Below are positions 56,101 to 64,000 of a DNA stretch of 64,000 nucleotides, piece by piece. The number at the start of each line of letters is the position of its first letter. The stretch's first letter is position 1. Made by a program: the position numbers and the translations under genes. Origin of the DNA: Adiantum capillus-veneris. Taxonomy: Eukaryota > Streptophyta > Polypodiopsida > Polypodiales > Pteridaceae. The notes beneath the pieces are model-generated. The model saw nothing but the letters and a program-made list of their open reading frames with translations, had not been told where the DNA came from and made no database searches. The stretch covers positions 84,608,381-84,672,380 of the forward strand of contig CM043957.1 in assembly GCA_014529385.2 (NCBI GenBank), in the 5' to 3' direction.

Positions 56101-56647
56101 AGAGTTCGATCTCTTGTACTTCGGCAAGACTCCTACCATCGGGTAGTAAAACCTCAGAGGGAGATAGTCCTAAAGGATCAGGAGGTGCAGTGGATGGAAC
56201 ATTCACATGCACACTCTCAAGAAGCATAGGGTCTATTTTAGGCATGAATGACGAATTTACTTCCCCACTCCCTTCATTTATTTCATTAACCGCATGTTCG
56301 GAGCGAGTAGCTCTACTAAGGGTCTCTTTTGAGCGGCTAAACACGCTGGACCCGGGCCGTGGGCCCATGGCATGCATGTCTTGACTTAAACTATCAGGGT
56401 TTGGTGTAGGATACCCCTCCATGAATTCGTAGTCAGAGGAAGAATCACTAGACGCGATATGAGGATCTTGGGTCGCACTACCTTGAGTCCCGGCCGAAGG
56501 TCCAGAACCTAGGGTGGAGGAATAATGGGTGCCCACGTAAATGGAGGCACTACCAATATGCTCGTGCTCTAACACTCGTCCAGAGCGTAGGTTCATATGA
56601 CTTGGATCCCCTAGAAGTGTCAGTGAGTGCCCGTGAAGACTGCTCAC
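53200..56647 (-). pseudogene. gag: gag of the 13.9-kb element
   Basis: Start MSSLHGHSLTLLGDPSHMNL at 56647. The first frame of 624 codons to 54773 is low-complexity Pro/Ser/Thr-rich, then the capsid-like start 'AVQVVKLTQKFSGDGDARKH' and 'LEEHNELHKCKALSLTLSGK'. A frameshift leads to 54681-53854 ('RDFISRLKNLNPRCNPNERF'), with one CCHC knuckle 'CNACGRYGHQAKDC'. An in-frame TAA near 53851 leads to 53850-53200, with two more knuckles 'CYECGGPHRVAEC' and 'CNRCGIDHLIAQC' of CX2CX3HX4C spacing. About 1150 residues is very long for a gag. Three zinc knuckles is more than usual for plant Ty3 elements. Confidence 0.85.
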
Positions 56648-57660
56648 CTAGTATTTTTGGGTGTTTTGCAACCCAAGTCTTTTCTTATTTTTTTTTTATT
56701 TTTTGATTTTTTGGTCTTTTTTTTCTGACCCAGCTATAGAATAGAACGTATGATAGCTCAAAACGAGCGTCTCGGTCAGAGGGACGTGCCGTGCTTTACA
56801 GCCCCCCGTTTGGTCACTTTATGTCCTCGGAATCCCTAAAACCGTCAATTTCTAGTAGGGAACTAGGCCCAAATTAGAAAGTCTAAGGGTGCAAGTGGGA
56901 AGAGAAGGGAGGAGAGTGGAGGACTTACCCCACATGCTCTCATTCCCTCTTGAGGGGGTAGGGTATATATATAAGAGTGAGTCTAGTATATATCATAAGA
57001 CTGAGGACTGAGGCCTGGGCCTAGGCTTGGGCTTGGGCTTGGGGAAATGATCCCGATCAAAATTTTAGTGTAGCCCCCCAGTCACTCACGCTTAAATATT
57101 TTCGGTTATTTTTTGTTTTTTTTTGGATTTTTTTTTTTTTGAGGCGACGACCGCGCGCGGTTTAGGTGACCTTTCTTGGCCACACACACTGTCAACACCT
57201 ACCTATCCTCTCTGTCAACAGCTCACAAACAGCTCACTACCTTATCTACTTACTAATAGTGCTGCTAACCACTAACTAATCTGTTAACCACTCTGCTAAC
57301 TGCTTACTGACAGTGGGCTAACTGTCCACCTACTTCCTCTCTCACTACCTTACTGTGCAAAGACTGTGTGCAGGCAAACCTTGACAGAAAACTGTGTACA
57401 GACTGTGTGCAAACAGAAATTGCTAACTGGCTTCCTACTTATTCATTCACTGCGAACAAGCTAACAACTACTATGTGCAAAGACTGTGTGCAAACAGAAA
57501 ACACAACATTATGCAGAAATCACAGAACTTGCAGACAATACAGAAATTAACAACTTGTAGAAAAATAACTCATTCCTCTTCCTCTTCCTCTTCTTTCCTA
57601 CTACAAACAACTCATAGGAGAAGCACAAAGTGCCTCTTGGGCTTAGTGCAGGGCGATTCC
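56648..57660 (-). other. 5' leader of the 13.9-kb element
   Basis: About 1 kb between primer site and gag with no open frame of note. T/A tracts are at 56683-56735 and 57105-57140, and short repeats of 'CTAACTRMTAAC' type occur at 57240-57320. 'TGTGCAAACAGAAA' recurs near 57407 and 57487. Confidence 0.6.
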
Positions 57661-57676
57661 CCGGCAGCGGCTCCAA
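57661..57676 (-). other. Primer binding site of the 13.9-kb element
   Basis: Minus strand TGGAGCCGCTGCCGGG starts three bases from the 5' LTR. It differs by few bases from the TGGCGCCGTTGCCGGG site of Athila/Tat-type plant elements. The exact tRNA is not certain. Confidence 0.7.
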
Positions 57677-57679
57677 AAA

Positions 57680-58286
57680 TGTGCGCTCCTTGCCGCACTG
57701 TCAAAGCAAGGGCCTTGCCTAACACTGTGTGCGAGCCACAGACGGCTCCAAGCACACAACTAGCTTAACTAGTAAGCTCAAAAGAGGGCAATGGTGTGTC
57801 ACTCACTGCTCTATGCTCCTGCCGTGGAGGATTCCTCGCCGCGAAGAAGAAGGAGACACCGCTACGTCGCGCTCAACCGCTTCACCGCCGTCCTGCCGCC
57901 GCAATGCTCGATTGCACTCTCTCTCCCTCTCTCTCTCTCTCTCTCACATACACACACACACGAGGAGGTGAAGAAGAAGAAGATGGAGATGGAGATGGAG
58001 CAAGAGTACTCTTCTATTGCACAAATGAGAGAATGAGTGAATTTTAGGTTTATTTGGCTTTTATATGAGCTCACCCCATTCACACTTGGGCGCCCATGCT
58101 TAGCCAACTAATCCCTTGAATGTCCCAGTTAGAGTGCGCCTCTCATCGGCGATCACTCTTACCCTTTTCCTATTGGACCGACAAGCCCGGTACCTGACTC
58201 TACCAAATAAATAATACAATGTCCACCGTAGGTTACAACGTCCGTCTCGTAGGTGATAGGGTGTCCGTGAGCCGTGAGGGTTAACA
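57680..58286 (-). repeat. 5' LTR of the 13.9-kb element
   Basis: 607 bp, close match to 44364-44962 with about a dozen or so substitutions and microsatellite length change (57917-57962). The TATA box TATAAAAG on the minus strand (58058-58065) lies about 220 bp into the LTR, a normal U3 position. Confidence 0.92.
58058..58065 (-). promoter_or_regulatory. TATA box of the 13.9-kb element
   Basis: TATAAAAG in element sense within the 5' LTR; the equivalent in the 3' LTR is intact at 44734-44741. Confidence 0.6.
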
Positions 58287-61200
58287 GACATGTATGCCAG
58301 ATGTGGTGCACTTCATAAAGCACAAAAGTACTCGAGGAACTTCCTGTCCAAGATGTCGTCTCTTGGAATGCATTGATTGTGAGATTTGCCCAAATTCGAC
58401 AGGGCCAAGAAGCTATTTTTGGCATGTGTGAAGCAAGGATGTCTCTCCAGATGCAATCAAATAAGCTTGGCACTGCTTTGGTTGACATGTATGCCAAATA
58501 TGGTGCACTTCATAAAGCACAAAAAATACTTGAGGAGCTTCATGTCATCTCTTCAAATGCACTGATTGCGGGATATGCCCAACTTGGGTAGGGCCGAGAA
58601 GCTCTTGGCTATTTTCGACGGATGCGATGCGAGGCTTTTCACTTCAGATGCAATAACGTGCTCTTGCATCTTGAAGGCAAGGGTCACGGTCAGGAAGCTC
58701 TGGGGCTGTTTTTAGTAGATGCAGAAAGAGGGCATCTCTCCAAATGTAATCATGTATGCTCGCACCTTGAGAGCATGTGGCATTACACAAGATGTCGATA
58801 TGGGCAAAAGAAATCACAATGAGTTGTTGAAAGAAAACGTGGTGCTTGGCATTGCCTTGCTGGACATGTATGCCAGATTTGGTGCACTTCATAAAGCAGA
58901 AAAAGTTCTTGAAGATATTCCTGTCTAAGATTTCATCTCTTGGAATGCACTGTTTGTGTGATGTGCCAAACTTGGACAGAGCCAAGAATCTATGGGCTGT
59001 TTTTGGCGGATGCGAAGCGAGTATGTCTCTCCAGATGAAAGTACATACGCTTGCATCTTAAAGGCAAGGCAGGTTGAGGAAGCTTTGGGCTATTTTTAGT
59101 AGATGCAGAGCGAGGGAATCTCTCCAAATGCGATCATGTACACTTACAATCCTGTCCGGGATGTTGTCTCTTGGAATGCACTTTGTGGAATCTGTCCAAG
59201 ATGCTACTATGGCCAAAAGAATTTAGAATGATGATGTTGAAAGAAAACGCCATGCTTGGGCCTTGGTCGACATGTATGCCAAATGTGGTGCACTTCATAA
59301 AGCACAAAAAGTGCTCGAGAAGCTTCCTACCTCGGATGTCATCTCTGTGAATGCATTGATTGCGGGATATGCCCATCTTGGGAAGGGCCATGAAGTTGTG
59401 GACTGTTTTCGGTAGATGCAAAGCGAGGGTGTCTCTCCAGATGCAATCACATATGCTTGGCACTACCTTGGTCGACATGTATGTCAAATGTGATGCACTT
59501 CATAAAGCACAAAAAGTGCTTGAGGAGCTTCCTGGCTAGGTTGTCGTCTCTTGGAAGGCACTAATTGCGGGATATGCCGAACTTGGGTAGGGCCAAGAAG
59601 CTCTGGGTTATTTTAGGCGGATGCAAAGCACATGTCGTGCTTGGCATTTTCTAGGTCGACATGTATGCCAGATGTGGTGCACTTCATAAAGCACAAAAGT
59701 ACTCGAGGAACTTCCTGTCCAAGACGTTGTCTCTTGGAATGCATTGATTGTGAGATTTGCCTAACTTCGATAGGGCCAAGAAGCTATTTTTGGCATGTGT
59801 GTAGCGAGGATGTCTCTCCAGATGCAATCAAATAAGGTTAGCACTGCTTTGGTTGACATGTATGCCAAATATGGTGCACTTCATAAAGCACAAAAAAATA
59901 CTTGAGGAGCTTCATGTCATCTCTTCAAATGCACTGATTGCGGGATATGCCCAACTTGGGTAGGGCCGAGAAGCTCTGGGCTGTTTTCGACGGATGCGAT
60001 GCGAGGCTTTTCACTTCAGATGCAATAACATGCTCTTGCATCTTGATGGCAAGGGTCATGGTTAGGAAGCTCTGGGGCTGTTTTTAGTAGATGCAGAAAG
60101 AGGGCATCTCTCCAAATGTAATCATGTACGCTCACACCTTGAGAGCATGTGGCATTACACGAGATGTCGAAATGGGCAAAAGAAATCACAATGAGTTGTT
60201 GAAAGAAAACGTGGTACTTGGCATTGCCTTGCTGGACATGTATGCCAGATTTGGTGCACTTCATAAAGCAGAAAAAGTTCTTGAAGATCTTCCTGTCTAA
60301 GATTTCATCTCTTGGAATGCACTGTTTGTCTGATGTGCCCAACTTGGACAGAGCCAAGAATCTATGGGCTGTTTTTGGCGGATGCGAAGCGAGGATGTCT
60401 CTCCAGATGAAAGTACATACGCTTGCATCTTAAAGGCAAGGCAGGTTGAGGAAGCTTTGGGCTATTTTTAGCAGATGCAGAGCGAGGGAATCTCTCCAAA
60501 TGCGACCATGTACACTTACAATCCTGTCCGGGATGTCGTCTCTTGGAATGCACTTTGTGGGATATGTCCAAGATGCTACTATGACCAAAAGAATTTAGAA
60601 TGATGATGTTGAAAGAAAACGCCATGGTTGGGCCTTGGTCGACATGTATGCCAAATGTGGTGCACTTCATAAAGCACAAAAAGTGCTCGAGAAGCTTCCT
60701 ATCTCGGATGTCTTCTCTGTGAATGCATTGATTGCGGGATATGCCCATCTTGGGCAGGGCCATGAAGATGTGGACTGTTTTCGGTAGATGCAAAGCGAGG
60801 GTGTCTCTCTAGATGCAATCACATATGCTTGGCACTGCCTTGGTCGACATGTATGTCAAATGTGATGCACTTCATAAAGCACAAAAAGTGCTTGAGGAGC
60901 TTCCTGGCTAGGTTGTTGTCTCTTGGAAGGCACTAATTGCGGGATATGCCGAACTTGGGTAGGGCCAAGAAGCTCTGGGCTATTTTAGGCGGATGCAAAG
61001 CAAGGGTGTCTCTCTAGTTGCAGTCACATATGCTTGGCACTACCTTGGTCAACATGTACGCCAAATGTGATGCACTTCATAAAGTACAAAAGGAGCTTCC
61101 TGTCCGGGATGTTGTCTCTTGGAAGGCACTAATTGCAAGATATGTCCAACTTGGGTAGGGCCAAGAAGCTCCGAGTTGTTTTCGATGGATCCAAAACAAG

Positions 61201-61856
61201 GGTATGTCTCTAGATGCAATTACACACTTGGCACTCCCTTGGTCGACATGTATGCCAAATGTGGTGCACTTCATAAAGCACTTTTAAGTGCTTTAAGAGC
61301 TTCTTGTCTGGGATGTCATCTCTTGGAAGGCATTGATTACGGGATATGCCCAATTCGGCATGGCCAAGAAGCTCCGACCAGTTTTCGACGAATGTGAAGG
61401 GAGGTTGTCTCTCTAGATGCAATCACCTACGTTTGGCATTGCCTTGGTTGACATGTGTGTCAAATGTGGTGCGATTCCTAAGGCACTGAAAGTGCTTGAG
61501 GAGCTTCCTGTCTAGGATGTCGTCTATTGGAATGCATTGATTGCGGGGTATGTCCAACTTGGGCAGGTCCAAGAAGCTCAGGACTATTTTTAACATATGT
61601 GAAGCGAGGGTTTTCACTCTAGATGCAATCACATATGCTTGCATCTTGAAGGCATGGGTTGGTATGTGGCTATAGGAAAAAGAATTCACAATAAAATTGT
61701 TAGTCAGGGGTTGTGGAAAGAAAATGTTGTGCTCTCCAGTGCCTTGGTCGACATGTATGCCCGATGTGGTGCACTTCATAAAGCACAAAAAGTGCTTGAG
61801 GAGCTCTTCCTGTCGGGGAGTTTTTCTCTTGGAATGCATTGAAATGGGCCCATCGA

Positions 61857-61930
<74 letters not shown>

Positions 61931-62060
61931 TACCCCCTCTCTGTGTGCGCGCATGAGAAAGGTGTGTGTGATGGGAAAGAAATGAAATGATATGTTAACA
62001 TCAAGATTGAGGCCAAAACTTCAAGAGGCTGTCCAAAATAAACAGCTAAAATTACCAAAA
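58287..62060 (+). pseudogene. PPR gene remnants, right block
   Basis: Rest of unit 3, unit 4, then about 1 kb of more diverged PPR sequence. Best frames: 58373-58591, 58719-58928 ('LLDMYARFGALHKAEKVLED'), 60091-60300, 61639-61842 ('IVSQGLWKENVVLSSALVDM', 'YARCGALHKAQKVLEELF'). In the last frame a 'GKRIHNKIVSQG' phrase resembles the L-motif start of intact PLS proteins. Stops and frameshifts recur at equivalent places in each unit. It ends in a (GA)n tract (61860-61929) followed by non-PPR DNA. Confidence 0.85.
61860..61929. repeat. (GA)n microsatellite
   Basis: About 35 GA units with one GCGA and one AAAG interruption. Confidence 0.95.
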
Positions 62061-62585
62061 TTCCCGTCTACTTTGTGGATTCCAAAATACCCCTCAAATT
62101 TCAAAAATTCCCAAAGTCGTGGTTGTGAAATTAAATTTCTCAAAAAATAATTTTTTTTGTAGCTTTTCATAAGAAGATTGATTGTCTATCAATACAAGAT
62201 GCTATAACAAAAATTTGAGTTGGTTATGTAGGCTTTGGAGATGAATTGCTTCATTATTTTCAAACATAATTGCCTTTTTTGAAGGATAATTTGTGATAAA
62301 TTACATGCTAAGTACTCAAAAACAGATCTCAATTGCCAAAAAAGGATAATGATTAGAAAATCTTGATCAATCCAGTCAAAATAGATACAAGGGTGTTTTG
62401 GGGATTTAAAATTTCAGGGGTATTTTGGAAATTTCTACCAATATGAAGGGTTATTTTGGTAATTTTTCCAATAATATATTAACGTCTTCAAGAGGCCAAA
62501 ATGACCTTTGAGACACAAACTGGTGAATCTCATACCATGTTTGGGTACGAAAGAAATATAAAATGAAACAAGAAGTGCTACTAGC

Positions 62586-62588
<3 letters not shown>
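61990..62588. other. AT-rich stretch without gene
   Basis: No coding signal. Phrases 'AATTCCCGTCTACTTTGTGG' and 'GGGTTATTTTGGTAATTTTT' are typical of degenerate plant repeats, but no ends could be defined. Confidence 0.5.
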
Positions 62589-62640
<52 letters not shown>

Positions 62641-62686
62641 CAAAGAGCAGCAAGACAGAGCGCACGAGACAAGAGACAGATTGCAC

Positions 62687-62743
<57 letters not shown>
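62589..62743. repeat. Two (GA)n microsatellites
   Basis: GA runs at about 62589-62632 (followed by eight G) and 62690-62743, separated by about 55 bp. Confidence 0.95.
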
Positions 62744-62746
<3 letters not shown>

Positions 62747-63019
62747 CTACAGACGTGTGCGCACACTTATAGGGTCCATGTTCATGATCTATATGAAGAA
62801 AGTTGTGAACTGGGTTGCTGCTTGGAGGATATCGAGTTTGGAGTTTGTAGAAGTTGTACACATGTTCCAGATTGTGAACTGGGCAGTAGGACGGGGTCAT
62901 GGCTTGGGATTCCTTATGTTTTATCCCTTATGTTTCTGATGATTACTCTCTTATCAAGAAGCCTCTTTTTTTTAACAGAACGATTGGCTCCTATCTGGAA
63001 TGAAAACCATGTTGCACTC

Positions 63020-63025
<6 letters not shown>

Positions 63026-63083
<58 letters not shown>
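63026..63083. repeat. (GT)n-(GA)n microsatellite
   Basis: About 13 GT then about 16 GA units. Confidence 0.95.
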
Positions 63084-63086
<3 letters not shown>

Positions 63087-63172
63087 CATGAAAAAAACTA
63101 ATTAAGATCATACAAGCACAACTTATGAATACCATGTGTGTATTAATTTAATTTGTGTCATAATAAGAGCGA

Positions 63173-63207
63173 GCGAGACCCGCCGATAGGCGGGTCGCGC
63201 AAGCTAG
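63173..63207 (+). mobile_element. Probable Helitron 3' terminus
   Basis: Hairpin arms GCGAGACCCGCC and GGCGGGTCGCGC (one mismatch) around a GATA loop at 63173-63200, followed after AAG by CTAG at 63204-63207 and then T. A GC-rich hairpin just upstream of CTRR, with T as the next base, is the canonical Helitron end. No 5' TC end was located, so the body of the element, presumably leftward, is undefined. Confidence 0.6.
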
Positions 63208-63840
63208 TATACTCAATAATCCTATAAGTAGAGACAACTTGGTGAGACTAGTGTTGTGAGCGGAGGTAGGGTGGATGATGGTGAAGAATTTCCATGGCTT
63301 GGAGGTGTGTAGAGGAAGAAAATGGAGAACGGGAGATTTGACATTGCACAGTAAAAAAACTCGCTATGCTATATTATTTTTCTTTGTAAAGAACTTACAA
63401 TATATAAAGCAAAAGTGCCATGCACACTTCACATAGACTATACTTTCCTCCCCATGTTGTAAGGGGAGTTTTCCACGGGCTTAGACCATTAAAACCGGGC
63501 TTGAATACTTAACAATCCCCCCTCAAGCTTGAACTAGACATACCACTCTCATGACATCGCGGGTTTTTGGTGTACTCGTCAATCGTGAGTTTTAGGTTCG
63601 CTCACAACCAAAGAATTTTAGTGTATCCACAGCCTGGTGCTATGGTAGTAAAACCCCCCCTTGAACACTTAAGGTGTAGGTCAAAAATTAGTTACCAATG
63701 AGTGGAGTTTTTGGTTCATTGTCAAACCTTGGGTTCAAGGCGTACCTAGTAACCTCATGAGAAGCGAGACAAAAATGGGTTGAGAGCAAATATTTTTGGG
63801 AGGTCTTACCACTTATGTGTGGCAATGTCTAACCTGTACA
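63208..63840. other. No gene recognised; possible retrotransposon debris
   Basis: 'TTAACAATCCCCCCTCAAGC' at 63510-63529 resembles phrases common beside plant copia LTRs. No LTR pair or frame was found. Confidence 0.35.
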
Positions 63841-63842
63841 AG

Positions 63843-64000
63843 CTTTTATCATGGCATGATGATTGACATATGATGAGAGAAAACAAGGCTTTGATTGATT
63901 TTATTGACAAAAGATAAACTTTTGAACAAAACTATATCACACTTTTATCATGGCATGATTGACATATGATGCGAGAAAACAAGGCTTTGATTGATTTTGT
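63843..64000. repeat. Tandem repeat, about 99-bp period
   Basis: 'CTTTTATCATGGCATGA' followed by 'TTGACATATGATG(A/C)GAG' and 'AAAACAAGGCTTTGATTG' at 63843-63903, again at 63942-64000, the second running off the window edge. The second copy lacks one TGA triplet. Confidence 0.9.

Larger units (their letters stand above)
44364..58286 (-). mobile_element. Large Ty3 LTR retrotransposon, 13.9 kb (Tat/Athila-like size and primer site)
   Basis: LTRs at 44364-44962 and 57680-58286, GACAT duplication, primer site beside 57680 and purine tract beside 44962. Minus-strand order: leader, gag (56647 to ~53200), protease (52891-51920), linker (51874-51380), RT-RNase H-integrase (51217-48323), second protease-like domain (48322 to ~47825), proline-rich frame (47813-47004) and smaller frames to 46043. 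Large size, extra frames after integrase and a primer site like TGGCGCCGTTGCCGGGG point to the Tat/Athila side of Ty3 elements. Several stops and frameshifts and an altered RT active site suggest it cannot move by itself. Confidence 0.93.
33605..61000 (+). repeat. Four tandem copies of a 1.37-kb PPR-derived unit, split by two LTR elements
   Basis: The unit start 'TTGGCATTGTCTAGGTCGAC' recurs near 33605, 42963, 44331 and 59631. Unit 1 is 33605-33688 plus 41683-42962 (about 1364 bp). Unit 2 is 42963-44330 (1368 bp). Unit 3 is 44331-44363 plus 58292-59630 (about 1372 bp). Unit 4 is 59631-61000 (about 1370 bp). The lengths agree only once each LTR element and one of its 5-bp target duplications are removed. 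Each unit holds about four sets of PPR motifs with the same stops, so the ancestor was already a pseudogene when amplified. Confidence 0.85.

Noticed and set aside
57368-57768. Plus-strand frames near 57.4-57.8 kb
   Set aside because: They overlap the leader and LTR of the minus-strand element, are built of short repeats and contain no domain.

Overview
The window looks like a piece of a large, repeat-rich genome of a seed-free land plant, most likely a fern. Three things suggest this. There are many decayed PLS-type pentatricopeptide repeat (PPR) fragments with a repeated 'YAKCGALHKA...VVSWNAL' style. There are plant-only gene relics: an A-type P450, a class II small heat-shock protein, a nitrate reductase piece and an AMP1-like carboxypeptidase piece. 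And there are Ty3 elements with plant-type primer sites. No clearly intact host gene is present. Almost everything is mobile DNA, nested mobile DNA or broken gene copies, with many (GA)n, (CA)n and (CT)n tracts.

Layout. 0.4-1.8 kb is a rearranged relic of an LTR whose intact relatives lie at 33.7-35.5 and 39.8-41.7 kb. 2.4-5.4 kb is a decayed transposase-like gene. 6.3-7.7 and 18.3-20.1 kb are two halves of one minus-strand Helentron-type protein (Pif1-like helicase plus C-terminal endonuclease). It is split by a 10,656-bp DNA transposon at 7658-18313. That transposon has 22-bp terminal inverted repeats (one mismatch) and a TGTG target duplication; removing it restores the helicase reading frame. 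It carries a DDE-type transposase pseudogene on the plus strand, several unrecognised genes on the minus strand (one with a coiled coil and a RING-like finger), and long arrays built on the palindrome GGTAGCTACC. 21.6-25.7 kb is a P450 pseudogene whose first intron holds Ty1/copia remains. 28.1-32.1 kb is a mosaic of gene pieces, with part of it (about 1 kb) duplicated.

32.1-62.1 kb is PPR-derived DNA. Its core is four tandem copies of a 1.37-kb unit, split by two separate LTR retrotransposons, both on the minus strand. The first, 33689-41677, has an AACTT target duplication, an initiator-tRNA-Met-type primer site, gag and a collapsed pol. The second, 44364-58286, is 13.9 kb with a GACAT target duplication and carries gag, protease, RT, RNase H and integrase. 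Downstream of integrase, in the pol frame, lies a second retropepsin-like domain, followed by further unrecognised reading frames. A probable Helitron 3' end (GC-rich hairpin followed by CTAG|T) is at 63173-63207.

The strongest candidates for something new are the 10.7-kb palindrome-studded transposon with its minus-strand cargo, and the large Ty3 element with two aspartic protease domains. All functional names rest on motif recognition by eye; no database search was possible.
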